DNA from: UBA668 sp039796575
Lineage (GTDB): Bacteria > Actinomycetota > Acidimicrobiia > Acidimicrobiales > Ilumatobacteraceae
Direction: 5' to 3'
NCBI GenBank assembly: GCA_039796575.1
Contig: JBDKJP010000078.1
Span: 1 to 64,000 of the forward strand
Length of the DNA: 64,000 nt
Shown: piece by piece, positions 50,317 through 60,397 of the stretch
Layout: every line of letters begins with the position of its first letter
Numbering within the stretch: position 1 is the first letter of the stretch
Made by a program: the position numbers and the translations under genes
Notes under the pieces: model-generated
The model's input: the letters and a program-made list of their open reading frames with translations, nothing else
The model's database searches: none
What the model was told of the DNA's origin: nothing

Positions 50317-51123
50317 ATGAGCGACGACTTGGGGGCGCACATCGAACGGCTCGACCGCGACGGGTGCACCATCGTGCACGACGCGTTCGATGCCGACGTG
50401 GCCGACGCACTGCACGCCGACATCGACCGGTTGGAGCGCGAGCTCGACATCCGCGTCGGCGGCAACGGGTTCGAGGGGCGCGCGACGACGCGGGTCTACA
50501 ACCTGCTCGCGCTCGGCGAGCTGTACGCGCAGATCCCGGTGCATCCGGTGGTGCTGCCGCTGATGCACCACCTGCTCGGCCCGGGGTGCCTGGTCAGCAG
50601 CCTGAGCGCCATCACCATCCACCCCGGCGAGATCGCCCAGCCCATCCACGCCGACGATCAGGTCATGCCGGTCGCGAAGCCGCACCGTCCACTCACGGCC
50701 AACAGCATGTGGGCGCTCACCGACTTCACGGAGGCGAACGGCGCGACCCGCATCATCCCCGGGAGCCATCTGGCCGATCACTCCCCCGTCTACGGACAGC
50801 ACTACGACAGCGTCCCGGCCGAGATGCCCCGCGGCAGCATCCTCGTGTGGGATGGCGGCCTGTGGCACGGCGGCGGCGCGAACGCCACCTCGGCGAAGCG
50901 TCGTGGCATCGCGATGAACTACTGCGCGGGTTTCATCCGGCAACAGGAGAACCAGCAGCTGGGCATCCCGCTCGACGTGGTGCGCGAGTTCTCGCCGGAG
51001 CTCCAGGAGCTGTGCGGGTTCGGTGTCTACAAGGGACTCATCGGGCACATCGACCGCCAGTCGGCGGCACAACGCCTGCTCGACCCCGACTCGCCCAACA
51101 CGATGCTCTGGGACCGCACCTGA
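50317..51123 (+). CDS. Phytanoyl-CoA dioxygenase (PhyH) family protein (second)
   Basis: The 268-residue Fe(II)/2-oxoglutarate dioxygenase has the HxD ligands in PIHADDQVMP and the distal His in GGLWHGGGANATS, spaced as in the family. It is only distantly similar to the PhyH protein at 14531 and has its own promoter region divergent from the APH gene. It hydroxylates an unknown acyl or amine compound. A 46-nt gap separates it from SURF1, so the two may be transcribed separately. Confidence 0.83.
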   Translation: MSDDLGAHIERLDRDGCTIVHDAFDADVADALHADIDRLERELDIRVGGNGFEGRATTRVYNLLALGELYAQIPVHPVVLPLMHHLLGPGCLVSSLSAITIHPGEIAQPIHADDQVMPVAKPHRPLTANSMWALTDFTEANGATRIIPGSHLADHSPVYGQHYDSVPAEMPRGSILVWDGGLWHGGGANATSAKRRGIAMNYCAGFIRQQENQQLGIPLDVVREFSPELQELCGFGVYKGLIGHIDRQSAAQRLLDPDSPNTMLWDRT

Positions 51124-51169
51124 GCCCGATGGGTGCACCGGCCCGACGGCCGCTACCGTCGCACCCGCG

Positions 51170-51949
51170 ATGTACAAGTTCCTGCTCACCCCGAAGTGGA
51201 TCGCGCTGCACGTCATCTGCGTGCTCGCCATCGCCGGCATGCTCACCGCGTGCTTCTGGCAGCTCGACCGACTGCACCAGCGGCAGGACTTCAACGCCGA
51301 GGTGACGGCCCGCACCGAGGCGCCGCCGGTGCCGTTCGCCGACATCGCCGACCTCGCCGCCACCGACCCGGCCGAGGCCGAGTGGCGCACGGTCACCGCC
51401 ACGGGCACCTACGTGCCGGGCAAGGACTTCCTCGTGGTCAACGTCAGCCAGGGCGGCGTGTCGGGCGTCGACCCCGTCAACGGGTTGCTGCTCGACGACG
51501 GCTCGGTGCTCATCGTGAACCGCGGCTTCGTGGCCGGCACCGATGCACCGCCGCCCGCGCCCGAGGGCGAGGTCACCGTCACGGGCCGCGTGCGCCGGTC
51601 GCAGCAGGCACGCACGGGTGCGGCCAGCGACGACGGCACGCAACAGCTCACCCAGATCCGGCGCGTCGACCTCGATGCCCTGTCGCAGCAGTTCGACCAG
51701 ACGGTGCAGCCGGTGTACCTCGATCAGCTCGACATGCGGTACGAGCCGGCGACCGTGCAACCCGTCGCACCGCCCGATCTCGACGGCGGCCCGCCGCACC
51801 TGAGCTACGCCATCCAGTGGGCGGTGTTCAGCATCGCCGTGCTGATCGGGTGGGTGCTTGCGGTCCGCAATGGTGTCAACGAGCGCAAGGGCAAGCCGAA
51901 GAAACGGAAGCTGCCACCCATCGCCGACGACTGGGCCAGTACCGGCTGA
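51170..51949 (+). CDS. SURF1-family cytochrome c oxidase assembly protein
   Basis: The 259-residue protein has the SURF1 layout. An N-terminal TM helix (WIALHVICVLAIAGMLTACF) ends in the FWQLDRLHQRQ signature, a periplasmic domain follows, and a second TM helix near the C-terminus (HLSYAIQWAVFSIAVLIGWV) leads into a basic tail. It assists maturation of heme a in cytochrome c oxidase at the membrane. A TACCGT box lies 10 nt before ATG 51170. It is convergent with the MBL gene, with 6 nt between stops. Confidence 0.93.
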   Translation: MYKFLLTPKWIALHVICVLAIAGMLTACFWQLDRLHQRQDFNAEVTARTEAPPVPFADIADLAATDPAEAEWRTVTATGTYVPGKDFLVVNVSQGGVSGVDPVNGLLLDDGSVLIVNRGFVAGTDAPPPAPEGEVTVTGRVRRSQQARTGAASDDGTQQLTQIRRVDLDALSQQFDQTVQPVYLDQLDMRYEPATVQPVAPPDLDGGPPHLSYAIQWAVFSIAVLIGWVLAVRNGVNERKGKPKKRKLPPIADDWASTG

Positions 51950-51955
51950 GCGGGC

Positions 51956-52906
<951 letters not shown>

Positions 52907-52940
52907 GACCCCTACTCTGGCACGACGTACAGTGACGCCC

Positions 52941-53819
52941 GTGAGCGCACTTCCCACTCGGCGGCTCGGCCGCACCGGCCACCTGTCGTCGGTGGCCATC
53001 CTCGGCACGGCGGCGTACGGCCGATCGAACCCCGACGAGGTCGCGGCCAGCTTCCACGCCGCACTCGAGGCCGGCGTCAACCACATCGACGTGGCGCCCA
53101 CCTACGGCAGCGCCGAGGTGCTCGTCGGTCCGCTCATCCCAGCGGTGCGCGACCGCATCTTCATCGGCGAGAAGTCGAACAAGCACGACGCCGACGGTGT
53201 GCGTCGACAGCTCGAGCGCACGCTCGAACGGTTCGGCACCGATCACGTCGACCTGTACCAGGCGCACGGCGTCACCAGCATCACCGACCTCGACCAGCGC
53301 GGCGGTGCGTTCGAGGCCATCCTGCGTGCTCGCGACGAAGGGCTGTGCCGCTGGATCGGCATCACCGGTCACGACTTCGGCACCCCGGCCGCGCAGCTCG
53401 AGGCCGTGCGCCGCTACGACCTCGACACCGTGATGCTGCCTGTGTACGCCGGCGCGCTCGCCCATCCCGAGTACCTGGCCGACCTCACGGCTCTGCTCGA
53501 CGAGGCCGCACGTCGCGACCTCGGCGTGCAGGCCATCAAGGTCGGTGCGCACCAGCCGTGGGGCGACCGCACCCCCACGCACAGCTGCTGGTACGAGCCG
53601 TTCACCGAGCCCGAGCTCCTCGAACGCGGGGTGCGGTTCACGCTCTCCACCCCTGGTGTGCACGTGTTCGCCACCACCGGCGACGTGCGGCTCATCCCCA
53701 CGCTGCTCGACGCGGCATCGCGGTACACACCCATGACCCCCGCCGAACGCGACGCACTCCTGCAGGAGGCCGCCGGTTGGCCCACCATCTTCCCGCTCGA
53801 AGTGCACGCGAAGGGATAG
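52941..53819 (+). CDS. Aldo/keto reductase
   Basis: A 292-residue AKR-superfamily protein. The tetrad is visible: Asp in NHIDVAPTYGSAE with Tyr, Lys in IGEKSNKH and His in LYQAHGVTS. The barrel strands LGRTGHLSSVAILGTAAYG and WIGITGHDFG follow the family. It reduces a carbonyl with NAD(P)H. GTG 52941 is chosen over the upstream ATG because TACAGT lies exactly 7 nt before it. The WS/DGAT gene follows 8 nt after the stop, so they form an operon. Confidence 0.87.
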   Translation: MSALPTRRLGRTGHLSSVAILGTAAYGRSNPDEVAASFHAALEAGVNHIDVAPTYGSAEVLVGPLIPAVRDRIFIGEKSNKHDADGVRRQLERTLERFGTDHVDLYQAHGVTSITDLDQRGGAFEAILRARDEGLCRWIGITGHDFGTPAAQLEAVRRYDLDTVMLPVYAGALAHPEYLADLTALLDEAARRDLGVQAIKVGAHQPWGDRTPTHSCWYEPFTEPELLERGVRFTLSTPGVHVFATTGDVRLIPTLLDAASRYTPMTPAERDALLQEAAGWPTIFPLEVHAKG

Positions 53820-53827
53820 GCCGCACC

Positions 53828-55423
53828 ATGCGCCAGCTCAACGGCATCGACGTCAGCTTCCTGAACATGGAGACACCCACCACGTTCGGGCACGTCAGCT
53901 CCGTCACCATCTACGACCCGACCGACGCGCCGGGCGGTGCCGGCATCGAGGCGACGAAGGAGATCATCCTCGAGCGCATCGACCAGCTCGCCCCGTTCCG
54001 CCGGCGGCTGGTGGAGGTGCCGATGGGCCTCGACCTCCCGTACTGGATCGAGGACCCGCACTTCGACATCGACTTCCACGTGCGGCACCACGCCATCCCG
54101 CCGCCGGGCAGCCCCGAGCAGCTCGCCGAGGCGGTCAGCCGCATCATCGCCCGCCCGCTCGACCGCACGCGGCCGCTGTGGGAGTTGTATGTCATCGAAG
54201 GGGTCGACGGCGGCACGCGCATCGCGCAGCTCACCAAGGTGCACCACGCCGCCATCGACGGCGCGGCGGGCGCGATGATGCTGGCCGCGCTGCTCGACCT
54301 CGACCCGACGGCCCGACCGTCGGGTCGTGCCGTCACCTGGGAGCCCGAGTGCATCCCCAGCGACGAGGAGCTACTGCGGCTGACGGCCAAGGAGTACCTG
54401 CGCCGTCCGGAGAAGATGGTGCGACTCGGCATCCGCACCACCCGCGAGTTGGCCGCCGCCACACGCTCGGGTGGGCTGCACGCGTTGGCCGACCTGATCG
54501 CCCAGCCGATGCCCGGGCCGGTCGGCAACATGATGCGCGAGCGGCTCCGCAGCCAGCGCGGCACCGATCACGACGCCGCTCCCCCGTTGCCTCCCACGGC
54601 TGCGCCGCGCACGCCGTGGAACCGGCCCATCAGCCCGCACCGTCGCTTCGCCTACACCACCGTGCCGCTCGACGACGCGAAGCTGGTGCGCCGCGCGTTC
54701 GGCTGCACGTTCAACGACGTGGTGATGGCCGTCTGCTCCGGCACCCTGCGGCGCTACCTGCAGCACCACGACTGCCTCCCCGAGGAGAGCCTCATCGCGA
54801 TGGTGCCCGTCAGCGTGCGCAGCGGCGCCGAGGACGACAGCTTCCAGAACCGCGTCTCGGCGTTGTTCTCCGACCTCGCCACCAACGAGGCCGACCCGGT
54901 GAAGCGACTGCACCGCGTGCAGCAGGCGATGACCGCGGCCAAGGAGCAGTTCGCTGCCATCCCGGCCGAGTCGTTGCAGGACTTCACCCAGTTCGCACCG
55001 CCTGCCGTGGCGGCCCGGGCGATGCGCATGTACAGCCGGTTGAAGATCGCCGACCGGATGAACCCGCCGTTCAACCTCGTCATCAGCAACGTGCCGGGCC
55101 CGCAGGTGCCGCTGTACTCGGCCGGTGCGCAGCTGCAGCACTTCTACCCGGTCAGCACCCTGGTCGACGGCCAGGGCCTCAACATGACCGTGCAGAGCTA
55201 CAACGGCAACCTCGACTTCGGCTTCGTCGCCGACCGAGACCTGGTGCCCGATCTGTGGATCATGACCGATCTGCTGCACGCCGAGATGGCCGAACTGGTC
55301 GCCATCGCGAAGGCGGCACTCGCGCCGCTCGTGCCGAAGCCGGCCGCCAAGCCGGCCACCAAGCCAGCCGCCAACAAGGTCACGAAGAAGGCGACGAAGA
55401 AGGCGCCAGCTCGCCGGAAGTGA
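53828..55423 (+). CDS. Wax ester synthase / diacylglycerol acyltransferase (WS/DGAT)
   Basis: The 531-residue bifunctional acyltransferase has the catalytic motif VHHAAIDGAAG (HHxxxDG) near residue 140 and the second conserved motif NPPFNLVISNVPGPQVPLYS near 420. It makes wax esters or triacylglycerol from acyl-CoA at the membrane or lipid-body surface, a storage trait common in Actinobacteria. The last about 35 residues are a Pro/Ala/Lys tail (PAAKPATKPAANKVTKKATK). The 3' end overlaps the convergent GMC gene by 44 nt. Confidence 0.93.
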   Translation: MRQLNGIDVSFLNMETPTTFGHVSSVTIYDPTDAPGGAGIEATKEIILERIDQLAPFRRRLVEVPMGLDLPYWIEDPHFDIDFHVRHHAIPPPGSPEQLAEAVSRIIARPLDRTRPLWELYVIEGVDGGTRIAQLTKVHHAAIDGAAGAMMLAALLDLDPTARPSGRAVTWEPECIPSDEELLRLTAKEYLRRPEKMVRLGIRTTRELAAATRSGGLHALADLIAQPMPGPVGNMMRERLRSQRGTDHDAAPPLPPTAAPRTPWNRPISPHRRFAYTTVPLDDAKLVRRAFGCTFNDVVMAVCSGTLRRYLQHHDCLPEESLIAMVPVSVRSGAEDDSFQNRVSALFSDLATNEADPVKRLHRVQQAMTAAKEQFAAIPAESLQDFTQFAPPAVAARAMRMYSRLKIADRMNPPFNLVISNVPGPQVPLYSAGAQLQHFYPVSTLVDGQGLNMTVQSYNGNLDFGFVADRDLVPDLWIMTDLLHAEMAELVAIAKAALAPLVPKPAAKPATKPAANKVTKKATKKAPARRK

Positions 55424-56750
55424 GCCAGGCCGCCACTCGTTCGGCCACCATCACCGTCGGGTAGTGCGTGTTCGCGCGCGGCACGCGTGGCATCACCGAC
55501 GCGTCGCACACCCACAGCCGCTCGTGCCCGATCACGCGACACCGCGGGTCGACCACGGCGAGCGGGTCGTCGACCGCGCCCATGCGGCAGGTGCCGGCGG
55601 CGTGCACGTAGTCGCCGAGTGCGGCGCGCATGCCCGCCTCGGACGCGTCGTACGGCAGCACCTCCGCCACCGCGGCCATCGCGTGCGAGTGCGCCACCCG
55701 CTCGACGAGTTCCACTGCGGCCCGCATCGCCGGCAGGTCTCGTTCGTCGCTCAGCATCGCGAAGTCGACACGAGGCGCAGCCGCAGGGTCGTCGCTCGCC
55801 AACGTCACCGAACCCCGGGAGTGCACGTGCATCAGCGCGCCGAGCAGCACGGCGAGACCCGGCACCGCCGGATCGGCGTCCTCCAACGCGAGCACCTGCA
55901 GGTCGTCGACGTCGGCGTGGCGACCGCGCAGCAGCGCGGTGACGGTGAGCTCGTCGGCCATCGCCCCGCCGTCGAGCCTGCGCAGCGTGATGGGGAACGA
56001 CGGATGGTCCTGCAACCCCTGCCCGATGCCGGGCCGATCGACCCCGCTGCGCAACAGCACCGCGGGTGAATGGATGGCACCGGCGCACAGCACCACGGCA
56101 CCCGCCTCGATCTCCGTGCCGTCGAGCAGTCGCACCCCGACGGCGCGGCGGCCGTCGAGGAGCACGGCCGCCACCTGTGCGTCGCCGCGCACCTCCAGGT
56201 TCGGGCGCACGCGCACCGGCTCGAGGTAGACGTCGTTCACCGAGGCGCGCGCACCGTTGCCCGAACGGGTGAGCACCGCCGGCTCGGCCTCGGGTTCCGC
56301 GGCGATGAGCGCGCCGCCGATCACACCGAGCTCGTCGAGCCCCACGCGCCGCAGCGCCAGTGCCGTGCGGTCGAACCACGGCTCGACCTGGTCCCACTCC
56401 CATCCCTCGGCGCCGAGCCGCGCCCATTCGTCGTAGTCGTCGGGCACGCCCGGCAACGCCACCATCGCGTTCACCGCCGACGAACCACCCACGCCGCGGC
56501 CACGCACGTACAGGCGTGGCGCCTGTCCGGCGGTACGCACCGCATCGAGCCCCGGCCAGGTGCGACCCGGCTCGCGCATCGCCTGCAGGAACGAGCGACC
56601 GCGGATGGACGCCGGCGTGTCGGCGCTGCGGTGATCGGGCCCGGCCTCGAGCAGCAGCACCCGACGGGTCGGGTCGTCGCTGAGGCGCGACGCGAGCACC
56701 GCCCCGGCCGATCCGGCGCCCACCACCACCACGTCGGCCCGGTCGGTCAT
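55380..56750 (-). CDS. GMC-family FAD-dependent oxidoreductase
   Basis: A 456-residue flavoprotein with the N-terminal FAD loop VVVVGAGSAGAVLASRLSDD, GMC signature 1 (RGRGVGGSSAVNAMV) and the catalytic-site HAAGTCRMG with His, then the C-terminal NTHYPTVMVAERVA. It is shorter than choline dehydrogenase (about 550 residues), so it is an alcohol or choline-type oxidoreductase of unknown specificity. The end overlaps the WS/DGAT tail by 44 nt on the opposite strand. It lies 3 nt downstream of the histidine phosphatase gene, so they form an operon. Confidence 0.87.
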   Translation of the reverse strand: MTDRADVVVVGAGSAGAVLASRLSDDPTRRVLLLEAGPDHRSADTPASIRGRSFLQAMREPGRTWPGLDAVRTAGQAPRLYVRGRGVGGSSAVNAMVALPGVPDDYDEWARLGAEGWEWDQVEPWFDRTALALRRVGLDELGVIGGALIAAEPEAEPAVLTRSGNGARASVNDVYLEPVRVRPNLEVRGDAQVAAVLLDGRRAVGVRLLDGTEIEAGAVVLCAGAIHSPAVLLRSGVDRPGIGQGLQDHPSFPITLRRLDGGAMADELTVTALLRGRHADVDDLQVLALEDADPAVPGLAVLLGALMHVHSRGSVTLASDDPAAAPRVDFAMLSDERDLPAMRAAVELVERVAHSHAMAAVAEVLPYDASEAGMRAALGDYVHAAGTCRMGAVDDPLAVVDPRCRVIGHERLWVCDASVMPRVPRANTHYPTVMVAERVAAWLTSGELAPSSSPSS

Positions 56751-56753
56751 GGG

Positions 56754-57410
56754 TCAGCTCTGGTTGGTGTGGGCCGGGAGGCCGGCCAGGTGGGCGCTGT
56801 CGTTGTAGCGGACCAGCCGCCACGTGTTCTGCTTCGCCAGCACCAGTTCGGTGATCGAGGTGTTGACGGTGTTGATCTCGAACGCCCCCATCGCCGGTGC
56901 CTTCAGCGCCAGCCGCAGCACGGCGTCGACCACACCGCCGTGGCAGGCGATCACCACGGTGCGGCCCTCGTACGCCTCGATGGTGCGGCGCACGGCCTGA
57001 CCGACGCGGAACTGGAACGCGGCCACCGTCTCGCCGCCCGGGAACGTGGTGGCGAACGGGTCGTGGTCGTCCCAGCGCTTCGACAGTTCGGGGTGGCGGG
57101 CGACGAACTCGTCGTAGCTCAAGCCGTCGCACTCGGGGCCAGGGTCGTGCTCGCCGAAGCCCTCGTCGCGCACGATGTCGCCACCGCCGAGCGCGGGCGC
57201 CACGATCTGCATCGTCTCGAACGCACGCGGGTACTGGCTGGCGACGAGCACGTCGGCGGTGAGCTCGGCGTTCGCCGCCCAGCGGTCGCGCAGGCGCTCG
57301 GCCTGCTGCCGCCCGAGGGCCGACAACCCGTTGCACGTCCGGGGCCCGCCGATGATGCGGTTCACCGTGACGTTCGATTCACCATGCCGAACGAGAACGA
57401 GTCGAGTCAC
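56754..57410 (-). CDS. Histidine phosphatase (phosphoglycerate-mutase-like) family protein
   Basis: The 218-residue protein begins VTRLVLVRHGESN, where His is the phospho-acceptor, and has the second catalytic His in VVIACHGGVVD. Its Glu/Arg partners sit in ECDGLSY and RVGQAVRR. It is a phosphatase or mutase on a small phospho-compound. The GTG at 57410 is 8 nt after a TAGGGT -10 box on the minus strand, so the mRNA is leaderless. It is co-transcribed with the GMC gene. Confidence 0.88.
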   Translation of the reverse strand: MTRLVLVRHGESNVTVNRIIGGPRTCNGLSALGRQQAERLRDRWAANAELTADVLVASQYPRAFETMQIVAPALGGGDIVRDEGFGEHDPGPECDGLSYDEFVARHPELSKRWDDHDPFATTFPGGETVAAFQFRVGQAVRRTIEAYEGRTVVIACHGGVVDAVLRLALKAPAMGAFEINTVNTSITELVLAKQNTWRLVRYNDSAHLAGLPAHTNQS

Positions 57411-57433
57411 GTCGGCCGACCCTACCGTCCCCC

Positions 57434-57535
57434 GCCGAGGTCGCGCCCATCCCACCGGAACGGTGGAATCTCCGCGACGTCACCCACTCCGACGCGGCCC
57501 GGCCGAGGTCGCGCCCATCCCACCGGAACGGTGGA
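57434..57535. repeat. Two identical 34-nt direct repeats with internal hairpins
   Basis: Units at 57434-57467 and 57502-57535 are identical over 34 nt and offset by 68 nt. Each contains CCACCG-GAA-CGGTGG, a 6-bp hairpin with a GAA loop. The flanks (CGACGTC) are also similar. They lie in the 209-nt gap between the divergent phosphatase and purL genes and could be REP-like elements or regulator sites. Confidence 0.75.
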
Positions 57536-57606
57536 TTCCGCCCGACGTCGGGGTGAAAGGGCTTACTTTTCGTTCGCGCGCGGAGGGGGTCGGCGACGCG
57601 CGCGCC

Positions 57607-57612
57607 TACCGT
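57607..57612 (+). promoter_or_regulatory. -10 box of the purine operon (leaderless)
   Basis: TACCGT ends 7 nt before GTG 57620 of purL. No clear -35 or purine riboswitch is seen upstream. Confidence 0.5.
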
Positions 57613-57619
57613 CGTCGCG

Positions 57620-60397
57620 GTGGGCTCCGGAGCGCGACTGACCATTCGCAGTAGGGGCGTCGACCCGCGATCAGCAGGGCTGGTGGCCGATGCGCACGCC
57701 CTCGGCCTGACGGCGGTCACCGCCGTCGAGGTGGCCGACGTGGTGTTCTTCGCCGACGACCTGCCGCACGACCACCTCGCCGAGCTCGAGGCCGTGCTCG
57801 TCGACCCGCTGCTCCAGACGGGCACGTGGGACGTGCCCACCGAGGGCATCGAGACCGCCCTGCTGCCGGGCGTCACCGACCCCGCGGCCACCGCGATCCA
57901 GCTCGCGATGCGCACCGTCGGCCTGCCCGACGTGGCGGTGGCCACCGGCCGGCTGTTCGACGTGCGGGGCGACCTCACGCAGGTGGAGCGCCAGGCCATC
58001 GCCCGCCGGCTGCTGGCCAACCAGGTCATCGAGCGATGGGCGCCTGCGCCGATCGAGCCGCACTTCATCGACGCCGCGGCCACCGCCGATCGCACGGTCG
58101 ACCATGTCACCGTCACCACCCTCGACGACGACGCGCTCCAGGCGTTGAGCCGCGAACGCGGGCTGAGCCTCGACCTGGCCGAACTGCACGCCATCGCCGC
58201 GCACTACCGCGGCGTGGGCCGCGAGCCCACCGACGTCGAGCTCGAGACGCTGGCGCAGACGTGGAGCGAGCACTGCAGTCACAAGACCTTCCGGGCGCGC
58301 ATCACCACGCCGGACGGCGAGCAGATCACGCCGCTGCTCAAGCAGTTGCGCGACTGCACCGACCGCATCGCGGCGCCGTTCGTGAAGAGCGCGTTCGTCG
58401 GCAACGCCGGCATCGTCACCTACTCCCCCGGCACCACGCTCGCCGTGAAGGCCGAGACCCACAACCACCCGTCGGCCATCGAGCCGTTCGGTGGCAGCAA
58501 CACCGGCGTCGGCGGTGTCATCCGCGACGTCATGGGTGCTGCGCACCACCCCATCGCCGTCACCGACATCCTCTGCTTCGGGCCCACCGACCTGCCGGCC
58601 GACCGACTGCCCGAGGGCGTGCTGCACCCGCGCCTCATCGAGAGCGGCGTCATCGCCGGCGTGGCCGACTACGGCAACAAGATCGGCCTGCCCAACGTGG
58701 CCGGCGCGGTGCTCTACGACCCCGGGTACATCGCCAACCCGCTGGTGTACGCGGGCTGCATCGGTGTGGCCGACGACGTGCCGGAGCTGCCCGGCCCGCA
58801 GCCCGGCGACCTCGTGGTGGTCATCGGTGGCCGCACCGGTCGCGACGGTCTGCGCGGCGCCACGTTCAGCAGCGCCACGATGGACGCCACCACTGGCGAC
58901 GTCGCCGGTGCCAGCGTGCAGATCGGCGACCCCATCGTGGAGAAGCTGGTCATCGACGCGATGGCCGAGTGCCACGGCCTCTACTCCGCAGTCACCGACT
59001 GCGGCGCCGGTGGGTTGAGCAGCGCGGTCGGCGAGATGGCCGAGGGCGTCGGTGCCGACGTCGACGTGACCCTCGCGCCGCTGAAGTACCCCGGCCTGCG
59101 ACCGTGGGAGATCTGGCTCAGCGAGGCCCAGGAGCGCATGGTGTTCGCCGTGCCGCCGGCCACCTGGCCGCAGATGCAGGCGGTGTGCGCGAAGCACGGC
59201 GTGGAGGCCGTCAGCCTCGGCACGTTCACCGGCGACGGCCTGCTGCGCGTGCGCGCCGGCGACCTCACCGTGCTCGAACTCGACACGCACTTCCTGCACG
59301 ACGGTCGACCGCAGCGGTCGATGACCGCCGTGCTGCCGCAGCCCGACCGCACCGAGGTGCCGATGCCCCCGTGCGCGATGCCGGCGCAGATGCTGCTGAT
59401 GTTGCTCGCCCATCCCAACATCTCGTCGAAGGAGCGGGTGGTGCGTCGCTACGACCACGAGATCCGCGGCGCCACCGTGGTGCGTCCGCTGGTCGGCGCC
59501 CACCACGACGGCCATGCCGACGGCGTGGTGCTGGCCGAGCCCGGCGACCGACACGGCATTGCGGTGGGTATCGGCGTGAACCCGTGGTTCGGTCTGCTCG
59601 ACCCGGAGCGCATGGCGCACAGCGTGATCGACGAAGCCATCCGCAACGTGGTGGCCGTCGGCGCCGACCCCGACCTGGTGAGCCTGCTCGACAACTTCAG
59701 CTGGGGCGACCCGCGACGCGAGACCACGCTCGGCGAGTTGGTGATGGCGGTGCAGGGCTGCTGCGATGCAGCGCTCGAGCACGCGGCCCCGTTCGTGAGC
59801 GGCAAGGACTCGTTGAACAACGAATACCTCGGCAGCGACGGCCAACGCCACGCGGTGCCGCCGACGTTGGTCATCACGGCGATGGCCCACGTGCCCGACG
59901 CCGACGTGGTGGTGACCCCCGACCTCAAGCGGGCCGGCAACGCGCTCGTGCAGGTCGGCGACACGCGAACCGAGTTCGGCGGCAGCCACTACTCGATGGT
60001 GCGTGGCGTGCCGGGTGGCGTGGTGCCGGCGCCGGTGGCGAACGTGCACGAGCGCTACCGCCGCCTCCACGCCGCGCTGCGCACCGGTCGCGTCGCCGCC
60101 TGCCACGACCTCAGCGAAGGCGGCCTCGCCGTCGCACTCGCGGAGATGGCCATCGGTGGACGGTTGGGCGTCGAGATCGACCGCGTGCCGCACCCCGACC
60201 TCGTCACCGGCCTGTACGCCGAGAGCAACGGCCGGTTCGTCTGCGAGCTGGCTCCCGACGACCTGCCGTGGTTCGCCGAGGCGGTCGGCGACGTCACCGT
60301 GATCGGCTTCGTCACCGAGGAGCCGACGTTCGTGGCACCGGGCATCGAGCTCGCCCTCGAGCAGCTGGTCGAGGCGTTCACGGGGGGTGCACGATGA
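57620..60397 (+). CDS. purL: Phosphoribosylformylglycinamidine synthase II with N-terminal double PurS-like domain
   Basis: The 925-residue enzyme converts FGAR to FGAM using ATP and ammonia. Residues about 1-155 hold two PurS-like repeats (the second has ALLPGVTDPAATAIQLAMRT). The catalytic part begins near 210 with AQTWSEHCSHKTF, then ETHNHPSAIEPFGGSNTGVGG and the C-terminal half with CHDLSEGGLAVALAEMA. Stand-alone small PurL is about 750 residues and uses a separate PurS, so here PurS is fused. There is no glutaminase domain; PurQ is the next gene (4-nt ATGA overlap). The GTG start is leaderless. Confidence 0.92.
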   Translation: MGSGARLTIRSRGVDPRSAGLVADAHALGLTAVTAVEVADVVFFADDLPHDHLAELEAVLVDPLLQTGTWDVPTEGIETALLPGVTDPAATAIQLAMRTVGLPDVAVATGRLFDVRGDLTQVERQAIARRLLANQVIERWAPAPIEPHFIDAAATADRTVDHVTVTTLDDDALQALSRERGLSLDLAELHAIAAHYRGVGREPTDVELETLAQTWSEHCSHKTFRARITTPDGEQITPLLKQLRDCTDRIAAPFVKSAFVGNAGIVTYSPGTTLAVKAETHNHPSAIEPFGGSNTGVGGVIRDVMGAAHHPIAVTDILCFGPTDLPADRLPEGVLHPRLIESGVIAGVADYGNKIGLPNVAGAVLYDPGYIANPLVYAGCIGVADDVPELPGPQPGDLVVVIGGRTGRDGLRGATFSSATMDATTGDVAGASVQIGDPIVEKLVIDAMAECHGLYSAVTDCGAGGLSSAVGEMAEGVGADVDVTLAPLKYPGLRPWEIWLSEAQERMVFAVPPATWPQMQAVCAKHGVEAVSLGTFTGDGLLRVRAGDLTVLELDTHFLHDGRPQRSMTAVLPQPDRTEVPMPPCAMPAQMLLMLLAHPNISSKERVVRRYDHEIRGATVVRPLVGAHHDGHADGVVLAEPGDRHGIAVGIGVNPWFGLLDPERMAHSVIDEAIRNVVAVGADPDLVSLLDNFSWGDPRRETTLGELVMAVQGCCDAALEHAAPFVSGKDSLNNEYLGSDGQRHAVPPTLVITAMAHVPDADVVVTPDLKRAGNALVQVGDTRTEFGGSHYSMVRGVPGGVVPAPVANVHERYRRLHAALRTGRVAACHDLSEGGLAVALAEMAIGGRLGVEIDRVPHPDLVTGLYAESNGRFVCELAPDDLPWFAEAVGDVTVIGFVTEEPTFVAPGIELALEQLVEAFTGGAR

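Noticed and set aside
57671..60193. An 840-codon open frame antisense to purL
   Set aside because: purL is unmistakable on the plus strand; the antisense product is His/Arg/Val-rich low complexity.
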